Positions 15,483-25,053 are shown, counted from the stretch's first letter. The stretch is DNA of 64,000 nt from Pelomonas lactea (GCF_043555885.1 NZ_JBIGHX010000004.1:372001-436000); one strand, 5' to 3'. Translations and numbers: made by a program. The notes: generated by a model from the sequence alone, not told the origin.

Positions 15483-16624
15483 AGCGCCTCGTTCACGTCA
15501 CGCTGATCTCGCTGGCCGCGGCCACGCTGTCGGGCTGTTCGACGATCAGCAACACCTGGAACAACTGGTTCGGCGACGCCAAGAACAAGCCCGCCGTGCT
15601 GGAGGCGCTGACCGGCCCGGCCACGGGCCGCGTCGTCTGGAGCAGCAAGGGTGACGACGTCACCTTCCCGCTCAGCATCGCGACGCCGGGGGACCGGTTC
15701 GTCGTCGCCAGCGTCGACGGCAGCGTGCGCGCGCTGGCCGCCGCCGACGGCCGCGAGCTGTGGCGCGGCACGGCCGGCGCCAAGCTGGCGGCCGGCGTCG
15801 GCAGTGACGGCCGCTTCGCCGCGGTGGTCAACCGCGACAACGAGCTGGTCGTGTTGGACAAGGGCAGCGTGGTCTGGAAGAAGGCGCTGCCCACGCCCGT
15901 CATCGCCGCGCCGCTGGTGGCCGGTGAGCGCGTCTTCGCGCTGACGCTGGACCGTCAGGTCATCGCGTTCGACGCGTTGGACGGCCGCAAGATCTGGGAA
16001 CTGCGCCGCCCCGGCGAGCCGCTGACGCTGGCCAAGGCCGGCGTGCTGATGGCCTACAAGGACACGCTGATCGTTGGCCAGGGTGCGCGCCTGGCTGGCG
16101 TCGACCCGCTCAAGGGTCAGCTGCGCTGGGAAGCCAGCGTGGCCACGCCGCGGGGCACCAATGAGGTCGAGCGTCTGGCCGACCTCGTCGGCCCGGCCGT
16201 GCGCCAGGGCGAGGTCATCTGCGCGCGCGCATTCCAGTCCTCCGTGGGCTGCGTCAACGCCGAGCGCGGCAGCGCGCTTTGGAACCGCATCGTCGGTGGC
16301 ACCAACGGCATCGGTGCGGACGACCAGATCGTCGTCGCCGGTGACGCGTCGGATCGCATGTCGGCCTGGAAGCTGGCCAACGGCGACCTGGCCTGGTCGG
16401 CCGACCAGTTCCAGCTCCGCAAGCTGTCCGCGCCGGTGGTGCTGAACAAGCAGGTCATCGTGGGCGACTTCGAAGGCCAGGTTCACCTGCTGGACCGCGA
16501 TACCGGCAAGACCCGCTCACGCATCGCCACCGACGGCACCCCCGTCGCCGCCATCACGCTGCTGGGTGACACCGCCCTGGTGGCGACCCGCAATGGCGGC
16601 CTGTTCGCCATCAAGGCGGAATGA
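15479..16624 (+). CDS. bamB: BamB, outer membrane assembly beta-propeller lipoprotein
   Basis: BamB is the eight-bladed propeller lipoprotein of the BAM complex and contacts BamA POTRA domains. The 381-residue precursor has a signal peptide with lipobox LSGC (C20). Repeated PQQ-like blade signatures follow, such as VRALAAADGRELWR, VIAFDALDGRKIWE and VHLLDRDTGKTRSR. The length fits the family. It overlaps yfgM by four bases and is followed closely by der. E. coli also has the order yfgM-bamB-der. Confidence 0.95.
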   Translation: MKRLVHVTLISLAAATLSGCSTISNTWNNWFGDAKNKPAVLEALTGPATGRVVWSSKGDDVTFPLSIATPGDRFVVASVDGSVRALAAADGRELWRGTAGAKLAAGVGSDGRFAAVVNRDNELVVLDKGSVVWKKALPTPVIAAPLVAGERVFALTLDRQVIAFDALDGRKIWELRRPGEPLTLAKAGVLMAYKDTLIVGQGARLAGVDPLKGQLRWEASVATPRGTNEVERLADLVGPAVRQGEVICARAFQSSVGCVNAERGSALWNRIVGGTNGIGADDQIVVAGDASDRMSAWKLANGDLAWSADQFQLRKLSAPVVLNKQVIVGDFEGQVHLLDRDTGKTRSRIATDGTPVAAITLLGDTALVATRNGGLFAIKAE

Positions 16625-16634
16625 AGCCCACGAC

Positions 16635-17966
16635 ATGAAGCCAGTGATTGCCTTGGTCGGCCGCCCCAACGTGGGCAAGTCGACGCTGTTCAACCGCCTG
16701 ACGAAGTCGCGCGATGCCATCGTGGCCGACTTCGCCGGCCTGACGCGCGACCGCCACTACGGCGACGGCCGCCTGGGCGACCGTGAGTTCATCGTCATCG
16801 ACACCGGCGGCTTCGAGCCCGACAGCTCCACCGGCATCGTCAAGGAGATGGCCAAGCAGACCAAGCAGGCGGTCGCCGAGGCCGATGCGGTCATCTTCGT
16901 CGTCGACGTCCGCCTGGGCCTGTCGGCGCATGACAGCGACATCGCCCGCTACCTGCGCAGCGTCAACAAGCGCGTGCATCTGGCCGTCAACAAGGCCGAG
17001 GGCATGAGCGAGTCGCCGCTGCTGGCCGAGTTCCACGAACTGGGCATGGGTGAGCCGCACCCGATCTCGTCGGCGCACGGGCAGGGCATCCGCAGCCTGC
17101 TCGATGCCGTGCTGGAGCCCTTCGACGCGACCGAGCGCGACGACCAGGCCGAGGATCGCGATGTCATCCGCCTCGCGGTTGCCGGCCGGCCCAACGTCGG
17201 CAAGAGCACGCTGATCAACACCTGGCTGGGCGAGGAGCGGTTGGTCGCCTTCGACATGCCGGGCACCACCCGCGACGCCATCGCTGTGGACTTCGAGCGC
17301 AACGGCCAGAAGTTCAAGCTCATCGACACGGCCGGCCTGCGCCGCAAGGGCAAGGTCTTCGAGGCCATCGAGAAGTTCTCGGTCGTCAAGACGCTGCAGG
17401 CCATCGCGGACGCGCACGTCGTGCTGCTGCTGCTGGATGCCACGCAAGGCGTGACCGACCAGGACGCTCACATCGCCGGCTACATCCTCGACAGCGGCCG
17501 TGCGGTCGTGCTGGCCTGCAACAAGTGGGATGCCGTCGACAGCTACCAGCGCGAGACGTTGAAGCGCCAGATCGAGCAACGCCTGGCCTTCCTGAAGTTC
17601 GCGCCGATGCACCAGATCTCCGCGCTCAAGCGTCAGGGGCTGGCCGCGCTGTGGAACGCGATGGCTGATGCCTATGCGTCCGCCTACCGCAAGATGACGA
17701 CGCCGGTGCTCACCCGCCTCATCCAGGAGGCCGTGGAGCACCAGCAGCCCAAGCGTTCGGGCGTGTCCCGCCCCAAGATGCGCTACGCGCACCAGGGTGG
17801 CCAGAACCCGCCCATCGTCGTCATCCACGGCAATGCGCTGGATGGTGTCACCGAGGTCTACAAGCGCTACCTCGAAGGCCGCATTCGCGCGCACTACAAA
17901 CTGGTTGGCACGCCGCTGAAGATAGAGCTGCGTTCTTCGAAGAATCCCTTCGACGAAAAGACCTAG
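16635..17966 (+). CDS. der: GTPase Der (EngA)
   Basis: Der is an essential GTPase with two tandem G domains that assists late assembly of the 50S subunit. The 443-residue product has GRPNVGKST twice, near residues 8-16 and again near 183-191, with DTGGFE and DTAGLRRKGKV as G3 boxes, NKAEG and NKWDA as G4 boxes, and a C-terminal KH-like domain. The ATG at 16635 is preferred over an upstream frame that overlaps bamB, because the G1 motif begins six codons later, as in homologues. hfq follows after 79 bases. Confidence 0.97.
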   Translation: MKPVIALVGRPNVGKSTLFNRLTKSRDAIVADFAGLTRDRHYGDGRLGDREFIVIDTGGFEPDSSTGIVKEMAKQTKQAVAEADAVIFVVDVRLGLSAHDSDIARYLRSVNKRVHLAVNKAEGMSESPLLAEFHELGMGEPHPISSAHGQGIRSLLDAVLEPFDATERDDQAEDRDVIRLAVAGRPNVGKSTLINTWLGEERLVAFDMPGTTRDAIAVDFERNGQKFKLIDTAGLRRKGKVFEAIEKFSVVKTLQAIADAHVVLLLLDATQGVTDQDAHIAGYILDSGRAVVLACNKWDAVDSYQRETLKRQIEQRLAFLKFAPMHQISALKRQGLAALWNAMADAYASAYRKMTTPVLTRLIQEAVEHQQPKRSGVSRPKMRYAHQGGQNPPIVVIHGNALDGVTEVYKRYLEGRIRAHYKLVGTPLKIELRSSKNPFDEKT

Positions 17967-18045
17967 GCTGACCTCCGGAGGGACAAAGACCGTGTGTTAA
18001 GGTCTTACCCGTAGTCCCCACCCCCCGATAACTCGGAGCATACCG

Positions 18046-18288
18046 ATGAGCAACAAAGGCCAACTTCTGCAGGATCCTTTTTTGAACCTGCTGCGCAAGG
18101 AGCACGTGCCGGTCTCGATCTACCTCGTCAACGGCATCAAGCTGCAAGGCCACATCGAATCGTTTGATCAGTACGTCGTGCTGCTTCGCAACACGGTGAC
18201 CCAGATGGTCTACAAGCACGCGATCTCCACCGTCGTGCCGGGCCGCGCGGTCAACTTCCACGCCGGCGACGCTCCCGCGGACGCCTGA
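18046..18288 (+). CDS. hfq: RNA chaperone Hfq
   Basis: Hfq forms a hexameric ring that pairs small RNAs with mRNAs. The 80-residue protein has the Sm1 region (QDPFLNLLRKEHVPVSIYLV, GHIESFDQYVVLLRN) and the Sm2 motif YKHAISTVVP. The C-terminal tail after residue 70 is very short and acidic, typical of beta-proteobacteria and unlike the long E. coli tail. A GGAG ribosome site precedes the ATG. hfq, hflX, hflK and hflC form the conserved cluster. The 79-base gap upstream may hold a promoter, but no convincing box is visible. Confidence 0.97.
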   Translation: MSNKGQLLQDPFLNLLRKEHVPVSIYLVNGIKLQGHIESFDQYVVLLRNTVTQMVYKHAISTVVPGRAVNFHAGDAPADA

Positions 18289-18298
18289 TCCCACCCCC

Positions 18299-19540
18299 TT
18301 GTCCTCGACTTCTGCCAACACCGCGACGCCGCCCTCCGAGGCGGCGCGCGCCATTCTTGTGGGCGTCGATTTCGGTCGACAGTCCGCCAAGCAGGGCTTC
18401 GACGAAAGCCTGGACGAGCTGGCGTTGCTGGCCGAGTCCGCCGGCGACACGCCGGTGGCCAAGGTCATCGCCCGTCGCCCGGCACCCGACGCGGCGCTGT
18501 TCGTCGGCTCCGGCAAGGCCGACGAGATCAAGCTGCTCGTGCAGGCCCACCAGGCCCACACAGTGCTGTTCGACCAGGCCATCTCGCCCGCGCAGCAGCG
18601 CAACCTCGAGAAGGTGCTGGGCGTGCCTGTCGCCGACCGTACGGCGCTGATCCTCGAAATCTTCGCCCAGCGCGCCAAGAGCCATGAGGGCAAGCTTCAG
18701 GTTGAGCTGGCGCGGCTGCAGTACCTGGCCACGCGCCTGGTGCGGCGCTGGAGCCACCTGGAGCGCCAGAGTGGCGGCATCGGCATGCGCGGCGGCCCTG
18801 GCGAGGCGCAGATCGAGCTGGACCGTCGCATGATCGACGACCGCATCAAGAAGACCAAGGAGCGCCTCAAGCAGGTGCAGAAGCAGCGTAGCACGCAGCG
18901 CAAGTCCCGCTCCCGCAACGGCGTCTTCAAGGTCTCGCTGGTCGGCTACACGAACGCAGGCAAGAGCACGCTCTTCAATGCGTTGACCAAGGCGCGCAGC
19001 TACGCGGCCAACCAACTGTTCGCGACGCTGGACACCACCACGCGCTCGCTCTACCTGGAGCAGGCCGAGGCCAGCGTGTCGCTGTCCGACACGGTGGGCT
19101 TCATCCGCGACCTGCCGCACAAGCTCGTCGAGGCCTTCCGCGCGACGCTGCAGGAGGCGGCCGACGCCGACCTGCTGCTGCATGTCGTCGATGCCGCCAG
19201 CCCGGTGCTGGACGAACAGATGGCCGAGGTCGAGCGCGTGCTGGAGGAAATCGGCGCCGGCGGCGTGCCGCAGATTCTCGTCTACAACAAGCAGGACCTG
19301 CTGGCCGATGACCAGCGCCCGCGCGAGATCGTTGACGCGATGCTGCGCCCCAATGGCTCGACCGAGCCCACGCCGCGCGTCTTCGTCAGCGCCGTCGAAG
19401 GCGACGGCTTGGCGGAGCTGCGCCAGCTGATTGCGACGGCCATGCAGGCCCAGCCCTTGATTCCCGACGAGCGGGACCCACGTTTCGACGTTGATCCGTC
19501 GGACATCGCCTCTTCTTCCTCAGACCCTACCCAGGCATGA
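18299..19540 (+). CDS. hflX: Ribosome-associated GTPase HflX
   Basis: HflX binds and splits stalled or heat-damaged ribosomes. The 413-residue product has the N-terminal HflX domain (LFVGSGKADEIK, VLFDQAISPAQQRNLEK), a coiled-coil linker with GGIGMRGGPGEAQIELDRR, and a G domain with VGYTNAGKSTLFNAL, SDTVGFIRDLPH and NKQDLL. The start is a TTG at 18299, 10 bases after the hfq stop. A GTG at 18359 would trim 20 residues and is the main alternative. The stop overlaps hflK (ATGA at 19537). Confidence 0.94.
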   Translation: MSSTSANTATPPSEAARAILVGVDFGRQSAKQGFDESLDELALLAESAGDTPVAKVIARRPAPDAALFVGSGKADEIKLLVQAHQAHTVLFDQAISPAQQRNLEKVLGVPVADRTALILEIFAQRAKSHEGKLQVELARLQYLATRLVRRWSHLERQSGGIGMRGGPGEAQIELDRRMIDDRIKKTKERLKQVQKQRSTQRKSRSRNGVFKVSLVGYTNAGKSTLFNALTKARSYAANQLFATLDTTTRSLYLEQAEASVSLSDTVGFIRDLPHKLVEAFRATLQEAADADLLLHVVDAASPVLDEQMAEVERVLEEIGAGGVPQILVYNKQDLLADDQRPREIVDAMLRPNGSTEPTPRVFVSAVEGDGLAELRQLIATAMQAQPLIPDERDPRFDVDPSDIASSSSDPTQA

Positions 19541-20784
19541 GCAGCACTCTCAACACTCCGCCCCGCAGCCCCTGGGCCCGGCGCCTGATGACGCCGGTCG
19601 CGCGAGCCGCAGGCCGGCTGCTGAACAACGGCCGCAATGATGGCCCGCCCGACCTCGACGAGCTGTGGCGTGACTTCAACCGCAAGCTGTCGGGCATGTT
19701 CGGCGGGCGCAGCGGCGGGTCGTCTGGCGGTGGTGCTGGCGGCGCGCCCGACATGAAGGGCGCGGGCATCGGCGTCGGGCTCATCGCCGGCGTCGTCGCG
19801 ATGGGCTGGCTTGCAAGCGGCTTCTTCATCGTTCAGGAAGGCCAGCAGGGCGTCATCACGTCGTTCGGCAAGTACAGCAAGACGGTGGACGCCGGCTTCC
19901 AGTGGCGGCTGCCGTATCCGTTCCAGGCGCACGAGGTGCAGCCGGTGTCGCAGCTACGCCAGGTCGAGGTGGGCCGCAACTCGGTCGTCGCGGCCACGGG
20001 TCTGCGCGACTCGTCCATGCTGACGCAGGACGAGAACATCGTCGACATCCGCTTCTCGGTGCAGTTCACCATCCGCGACCTGAAGGACTTCCTCTTCGAG
20101 AACCGCGACCCCGAGCAGGCCGTGCTGCTGGCCGCCGAGTCCGCCGTGCGCGAGATCGTCGGCAAGAGCCCGATGGACTCGGTGCTGTACGAGCAGCGCG
20201 ACGCGATCGCTGCCGACCTCGTCAAATCCATCCAGGCGCAGATGGACCGCCTCAAGGCCGGTGTGCAGATCAAGAACGTCAACGTGCAGAGCGTGCAGCC
20301 GCCCGAGCAGGTGCAGGCGGCGTTCGATGATGTGCAGAAGGCCAACGCCAACCGCGAGCAGCTGAAGAACGACGCGCAGGCCTACGCCAACGACAAGATT
20401 CCCAGCGCGCAGGGTGATGCCGCCAAGCTGCGCGAGCAGGCCGAGGGCTACAAGGCCAGCGTCATCGCCCGTGCCGAGGGTGACGCCGAGCGCTTCAAGA
20501 GCGTGCTGGCCGAGTACCAGAAGGCGCCGCAGGTCACGCGCGACCGCATCTACATCGACACGATGCAGCAGATCTACGCCAACGTCAGCAAGGTCATGGT
20601 GGACAGCCGCAACGGCTCCAACATGCTGTATCTGCCGCTCGACAAGCTGCTGCAGCAGGGCAGCAGTGGCACCGTGACGGTGTCGCCGCCGCAGCCGGCC
20701 ACGACGCTGCCCGAGCCGCAGAACCTGCCCAGTGCCAACGACCTGCGCAGCCGTGACAACCAGCGCAGCCGCGACGGCCGCTGA
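19537..20784 (+). CDS. hflK: FtsH protease regulator HflK
   Basis: HflK is a SPFH/prohibitin-family inner-membrane protein that, with HflC, surrounds and modulates FtsH. The 415-residue product has a cytoplasmic N-terminus with a Gly/Ser-rich stretch (GGRSGGSSGGGAGG), a membrane helix at about residues 77-97, and the periplasmic SPFH domain (FFIVQEGQQGVITSFGKYS onward). A long Ala/Glu/Lys coiled coil and a Pro/Asn-rich tail follow. It overlaps hflX by four bases and precedes hflC by 15 bases, so the two subunits are probably made together. Confidence 0.95.
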   Translation: MSSTLNTPPRSPWARRLMTPVARAAGRLLNNGRNDGPPDLDELWRDFNRKLSGMFGGRSGGSSGGGAGGAPDMKGAGIGVGLIAGVVAMGWLASGFFIVQEGQQGVITSFGKYSKTVDAGFQWRLPYPFQAHEVQPVSQLRQVEVGRNSVVAATGLRDSSMLTQDENIVDIRFSVQFTIRDLKDFLFENRDPEQAVLLAAESAVREIVGKSPMDSVLYEQRDAIAADLVKSIQAQMDRLKAGVQIKNVNVQSVQPPEQVQAAFDDVQKANANREQLKNDAQAYANDKIPSAQGDAAKLREQAEGYKASVIARAEGDAERFKSVLAEYQKAPQVTRDRIYIDTMQQIYANVSKVMVDSRNGSNMLYLPLDKLLQQGSSGTVTVSPPQPATTLPEPQNLPSANDLRSRDNQRSRDGR

Positions 20785-20799
20785 TCGAGGATTCGACTC

Positions 20800-21696
20800 A
20801 TGAACCGTATTGCCGCCATCCTCGCCGGCGCCCTGGTTGCGCTGATGCTGGGCTCGTCCATGCTCTTCATCGTTGACCAGCGGCAGTTTGCTGCCGTCTA
20901 CGCGTTGGGCGAGATCAAGGAAGTCATCACCGAGCCCGGCCTGAAGTTCAAGATGCCGCCGCCGTTCCAGAACGTCGTGCTGCTGGACCGCCGCGTGCAG
21001 ACGCTGGACAGCCCCGAATCGCGCGCCATCTTCACCGCCGAGAAGAAGAGTCTGGTCATCGACTGGCTCATCAAGTGGCGCATCACCGAGCCGCGCCAGT
21101 TCATCCGCAACAGTGGTGCCGACATCCGCAACGTCGAGAACCGCCTGGCGCCCGTCGTGCAGGCCGCGTTCAACGAGGAAGTGACCAAGCGCACGGTCAT
21201 CGCCGTGCTGGCCACCGAGCGCGAGAAGATCATGCAGGACGTGCGCAAGCGCCTGGCCGACGAGGCCAAGCAGTTCGGCATTGAGGTCGTCGACGTGCGC
21301 ATCAAGCGCGTGGACTTCGCGTCCAGCATCACGGAGTCTGTCTACCGCCGCATGGACTCCGAGCGCAAGCGCGTGGCCGCCGAGGCCCGCTCCACCGGTG
21401 CCGCCGAGGGCGAGAAGATCAAGGCCGACGCGGACCGCCAGCGCGAGATCATCGTCGCCGAGGCCTACCGCGATGCGCAGAAGATCATGGGTGAGGGCGA
21501 TGCCAAGGCGTCGGCCCTGTATGCCGAGGCCTTCGGCCGCGACCCCCAGTTCGCGCAGTTCTACCGCTCGCTGATGGCCTACCGCGCCAGCTTCAAGACC
21601 AAGAGCGACGTGATGGTGGTGGACCCCAACAGCGACTTCTTCAAGGCCATGCGGGGCTCCGGCGCCGCGCCCGCTGCCGCCCCTGCGCGCAAGTGA
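20800..21696 (+). CDS. hflC: FtsH protease regulator HflC
   Basis: HflC is the partner of HflK. The 298-residue protein has an N-terminal membrane anchor (ILAGALVALMLGSSMLFIV) and an SPFH domain with VYALGEIKEVITEPGLKFK and the family string ITESVYRRMDSERKRVAAEA. The C-terminal end is Ala/Pro-rich. Its final bases overlap the GTG start of the DUF2065 gene (GTGA), which suggests coupling. Confidence 0.95.
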   Translation: MNRIAAILAGALVALMLGSSMLFIVDQRQFAAVYALGEIKEVITEPGLKFKMPPPFQNVVLLDRRVQTLDSPESRAIFTAEKKSLVIDWLIKWRITEPRQFIRNSGADIRNVENRLAPVVQAAFNEEVTKRTVIAVLATEREKIMQDVRKRLADEAKQFGIEVVDVRIKRVDFASSITESVYRRMDSERKRVAAEARSTGAAEGEKIKADADRQREIIVAEAYRDAQKIMGEGDAKASALYAEAFGRDPQFAQFYRSLMAYRASFKTKSDVMVVDPNSDFFKAMRGSGAAPAAAPARK

Positions 21697-21875
21697 ACGA
21701 ACTGCTCGGCGCGCTGGCGCTGGTGTTGATCATCGAGGGGCTGATGCCGCTGCTCAGCCCCGCGCGCTGGCGCGAGGTCTTCGCCCGCGTGCTGGCCATG
21801 AGCGATGGCCAGATCCGCTTCATCGGCCTGCTCAGCATCGTGCTGGGCGCGGTCGGATTGCTCTGGTTGCGCTGA
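21693..21875 (+). CDS. DUF2065 (YjeT-family) small membrane protein
   Basis: This 60-residue protein has two predicted membrane helices (ELLGALALVLIIEGLMPLL and FIGLLSIVLGAVGLLWL) joined by a basic loop with the family pattern SPARWREVFARVLAMSDGQIRFIGL. Function is unknown. In many proteobacteria it follows hflC, so a link to FtsH-HflKC is plausible but unproven. The start is a GTG overlapping the hflC stop. Confidence 0.88.
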   Translation: MNELLGALALVLIIEGLMPLLSPARWREVFARVLAMSDGQIRFIGLLSIVLGAVGLLWLR

Positions 21876-21916
21876 TCGGAAGGCTCGCGGTGCGCTGAAG
21901 GCGGGGAGGGCATAGG

Positions 21917-21922
21917 TACAAT
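21917..21922 (+). promoter_or_regulatory. Candidate hisZ-purA promoter -10 box
   Basis: TACAAT lies 32 bases before the hisZ ATG. CTGAAG at 21895-21900 is a weak -35 candidate with a 16-base spacer. The 73-base gap after the DUF2065 gene makes a new promoter plausible. Confidence 0.45.
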
Positions 21923-21948
21923 GCCGTTTTTAACCGCCTGCCCCGACC

Positions 21949-23112
21949 ATGTCCTCTGCTTGGCTGCTGCCAGAGCACATTGCCGATGTCCTGCCTTCGC
22001 AGGCGCGCCGCATCGAAGAGCTGCGTAGAGAACTGCTCGACATGGCCCGCAGCTACGGCTGCGAACTGGTCATCCCGCCGCTGCTGGAGCACCTGGACTC
22101 CCTGCTGTCCGGCACGGGCAGCGACAGCGAAATCAAGCTGTTCAAGCTCGTCGACCAGCTGTCCGGCCGCTCGCTGGGCCTGCGCGCCGACACGACGCCG
22201 CAGGTGGCCCGCATCGATGCCCACCTGCTGAACCGCCAGGGCGTGACCCGCCTGTGCTACTGCGGCCCCGTGGCCCACACGCGGCCGGACGGCCTGAACA
22301 CCAGCCGCGAGCCGCTGCAGTTCGGCGTCGAGATCTACGGCCACGCCGGCCTGGAGGCCGACCTGGAAGTGCAGGAGCTGGCGCTGGATGCGCTGCGCCG
22401 CGCCGGGCTGAACAAGGTCATGCTGGATCTCGGCGATGCGCGCCTGCTGCAGGGCGTGCTGGACGGCGTCAAGCTGGCGCCCGAAGCGCTGACGGCACTG
22501 ACCGCGGCGCTGGCCGCCAAGGACGTTGCCGTGCTGGCCACGCTGACCGCCGACCTGCCCGCCGCGACGCGCGACGCGCTGCTGGCACTGCCCAGTCTGT
22601 TCGGCGGCCGCGAGGTGTTGGCCGAGGCCGCGCGCCGCCTGCCCGCGCATCCGCTGGTCGAGGCCGCGCTGGCCGACCTGGACTGGCTGGCTGGCCATCT
22701 GGCGGCCGTGCATCCGGAGGTCAGCCTGGGCTTCGACCTGGCCGATCTGCAAGGCTACGGCTACTACACAGGCATCCGCTTTGCGGCCTACTCGGCGGGC
22801 TGCTCCGACGCCGTGCTGCGCGGTGGCCGCTACGACGAGGTCGGTGCCGTGTTCGGCCGCCGCCGGCCAGCCGCGGGCTTCAGCCTGGATCTGAAGACGC
22901 TGGTGACGCTGGTGCCGGCCACGCCGTTGCGGGCCGCCGTGCGCGCTCCCTGGGGCGACGACGCGTCTTTGCGCCAGGCTGTGCGCGCGCTGCGCGAGCA
23001 GGGCGAGACGGTGGTCTGCGTGCTGCCGGGCCACGAGCACGAGGCCGATGAATTCGACTGTGACCGCGAACTGGTTCGCGAGCACGCTGACTGGGTCGTC
23101 CGGGCGCTGTAA
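21949..23112 (+). CDS. hisZ: ATP phosphoribosyltransferase regulatory subunit HisZ
   Basis: HisZ is a catalytically inactive HisRS paralogue that activates short-form HisG in the first step of histidine synthesis. The 387-residue protein begins WLLPEHIADVLPSQARRIEE and keeps a class II core (LRADTTPQVARIDAHLLN, LQGYGYYTGIRFAAYS, GGRYDEVGAVFGRRRPAAGF). It lacks the HisRS anticodon-binding domain. No other his genes lie nearby. Placement between the hfl genes and purA is the usual one in beta-proteobacteria. Confidence 0.94.
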   Translation: MSSAWLLPEHIADVLPSQARRIEELRRELLDMARSYGCELVIPPLLEHLDSLLSGTGSDSEIKLFKLVDQLSGRSLGLRADTTPQVARIDAHLLNRQGVTRLCYCGPVAHTRPDGLNTSREPLQFGVEIYGHAGLEADLEVQELALDALRRAGLNKVMLDLGDARLLQGVLDGVKLAPEALTALTAALAAKDVAVLATLTADLPAATRDALLALPSLFGGREVLAEAARRLPAHPLVEAALADLDWLAGHLAAVHPEVSLGFDLADLQGYGYYTGIRFAAYSAGCSDAVLRGGRYDEVGAVFGRRRPAAGFSLDLKTLVTLVPATPLRAAVRAPWGDDASLRQAVRALREQGETVVCVLPGHEHEADEFDCDRELVREHADWVVRAL

Positions 23113-23157
23113 AGCGCGACGGCCCCACTTCCTTCCAAGCTACAGCAGGCAAACAAC

Positions 23158-24492
23158 ATGCAAAGCCAAACCGCGCGTGGACGCAATGTGGTCGTCGTCG
23201 GTACCCAGTGGGGTGACGAGGGCAAGGGCAAGGTCGTCGACTGGATGACCGATCACGCGCAAGGCGTCGTGCGCTTCCAGGGCGGCCACAACGCGGGCCA
23301 CACGCTGGTCATCAAGGGCATCAAGACGGCGCTGCAGCTGATCCCCAGCGGCATCATGCGCGACGGCGTGGCCTGCTACATCGGCAACGGCGTGGTGCTG
23401 GACCCGACCCATCTGCTGACCGAGATCGAGCGTCTGGAGGCCGCCGGTGTCGAGGTGCGTTCGCGCCTGTTCATCAGCGAGTCCTGCCCGCTGATCCTGC
23501 CGTTCCACGTCGCCGTCGACAAGGCGCGCGAGGCGCTGCGCGAAACCAGCGGCAGCGGCAAGATCGGCACCACCGGCAAGGGCATCGGCCCGGCCTACGA
23601 GGACAAGGTCGCCCGCCGCGCGCTGCGCGCCCAGGACCTGAAGCACCCCGAGCGCTTCGCGAAGAAGCTGCGCGAGCTGCTGGAGCTGCACAACTTCGCG
23701 CTGCGCGGCTACCTGAAGGGCGAAGAGCTGGCCTTCGAGCCCATCTTCGAGCAGGCCATGAAGATGGCCGAGCAGATCAAGCCCATGCTGGCCGACGTCG
23801 GCTACATGATCCACAAGGCCAGCAAGGCCGGCGCCAACATCCTGTTCGAAGGCGCGCAAGGCACGCTGCTGGACATCGACCACGGCACCTACCCCTACGT
23901 GACGTCCAGCAACTGCGTGGCCGGCAACGCCGCCGCCGGTGCCGGCGTGGGCCCGCAGATGCTGCACTACATGCTGGGCATCACGAAGGCCTACACGACG
24001 CGCGTGGGCTCTGGCCCGTTCCCGACCGAGCTGGACTGGGAAGTGGCGGGCACCGTCGGCTACCACCTGTCCACCGTGGGCCAGGAGCGCGGCACCGTCA
24101 CCGGCCGCGCGCGCCGCTGCGGCTGGCTGGACGCCGCCGCGCTGAAGCGCTCCATCATCATCAACGGCATCACCGGCCTGTGCCTGACCAAGCTGGACGT
24201 GCTGGACGGACTGGCCGAGATCAAGGTCTGCGTGGGCTACCAGCTCAACGGCCAGCTCCTGGACATCCTGCCGCTGGACGCCGATGAGGTCGAGGACTGC
24301 ACGCCCGTGTACGAGACCTTCCCGGGCTGGACCGAGACCACCTTCGGCATGACCAGCTGGGATGCGCTGCCGGCCAACGCGCGCGCCTACCTGAAGCGTG
24401 TCGAGGAAGTCATCGGTGCGCCCATCGACATGGTCTCCACCGGCCCCGACCGCGAGCACACCATCGTGCTGCGCCACCCGTATTCCGCCTGA
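23158..24492 (+). CDS. purA: Adenylosuccinate synthetase
   Basis: PurA joins IMP and aspartate using GTP, the first step from IMP to AMP. The 444-residue protein shows VVVGTQWGDEGKGKVVDWM with the catalytic aspartate, GGHNAGHTLV with the catalytic histidine, GTTGKGIGPAYEDK, and QGTLLDIDHGTYPYVTSSN. The length is slightly over the E. coli 432. It is followed 32 bases later by a purine-type phosphoribosyltransferase, so the pair covers synthesis and probable salvage of purine nucleotides. Confidence 0.97.
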   Translation: MQSQTARGRNVVVVGTQWGDEGKGKVVDWMTDHAQGVVRFQGGHNAGHTLVIKGIKTALQLIPSGIMRDGVACYIGNGVVLDPTHLLTEIERLEAAGVEVRSRLFISESCPLILPFHVAVDKAREALRETSGSGKIGTTGKGIGPAYEDKVARRALRAQDLKHPERFAKKLRELLELHNFALRGYLKGEELAFEPIFEQAMKMAEQIKPMLADVGYMIHKASKAGANILFEGAQGTLLDIDHGTYPYVTSSNCVAGNAAAGAGVGPQMLHYMLGITKAYTTRVGSGPFPTELDWEVAGTVGYHLSTVGQERGTVTGRARRCGWLDAAALKRSIIINGITGLCLTKLDVLDGLAEIKVCVGYQLNGQLLDILPLDADEVEDCTPVYETFPGWTETTFGMTSWDALPANARAYLKRVEEVIGAPIDMVSTGPDREHTIVLRHPYSA

Positions 24493-24524
24493 CCACCAAT
24501 CAATCCAACGGAGACAACACCACC

Positions 24525-25046
24525 ATGTTGACCGACGACGGCAAGCACCTCTACGTATCCTGGGACGAGTACCACCTGCTGACCGAGCGCCTGGCGCTCA
24601 AGGTGCACGCCTCGGGCTGGGAGTTCGACCAGATCCTCTGCCTGGCCCGTGGCGGCATGCGCCCGGGCGACGTGCTGTCGCGCGTGTTCGACAAGCCGCT
24701 GGGCATCATGTCGACGAGTTCCTACCGCGCCGAGGCCGGCACCATCCAGGGCCGGCTGGACATGGCCAAGTACATCACCATGCCCAAGGGTGAGCTGGCC
24801 GGCCGCGTGTTGCTGGTGGATGACCTGGCCGACTCGGGCGTGACGCTGAAGGCGGTGGTGGAGCGCCTGCGCGGCATGCCGGCCATCTCCGAGCTGCGCT
24901 CGGCGGTCATCTGGACCAAGAAGGTCTCGGCCTACACGCCGGACTACTACGTCGAGATGCTGGAAACCTCGCCGTGGATTCACCAGCCGTTCGAGGAATA
25001 CGACGGCATGGGGCCGGAAGCCCTGGCGAAGAAATTCGTCGTTTGA
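24525..25046 (+). CDS. Purine-type phosphoribosyltransferase
   Basis: This 173-residue type I phosphoribosyltransferase has the PRPP-binding loop VLLVDDLADSGVTL at about residues 95-108 and an N-terminal CLARGGMRPGDVLSR loop. The family is annotated as hypoxanthine or xanthine-guanine phosphoribosyltransferase. Position after purA supports a purine base, but the hood region does not let me settle which. Its 5' spacing (GGAGACAAC before ATG) is normal. The transcript probably ends at the terminator near 25170. Confidence 0.88.
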   Translation: MLTDDGKHLYVSWDEYHLLTERLALKVHASGWEFDQILCLARGGMRPGDVLSRVFDKPLGIMSTSSYRAEAGTIQGRLDMAKYITMPKGELAGRVLLVDDLADSGVTLKAVVERLRGMPAISELRSAVIWTKKVSAYTPDYYVEMLETSPWIHQPFEEYDGMGPEALAKKFVV

Positions 25047-25053
25047 ACCTGAA

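Noticed and set aside
21949..23112. Possible second functional histidyl-tRNA synthetase
   Set aside because: The product lacks the anticodon-binding domain and typical HisRS active-site strings. It fits HisZ, and a full hisS is at 13467-14774.
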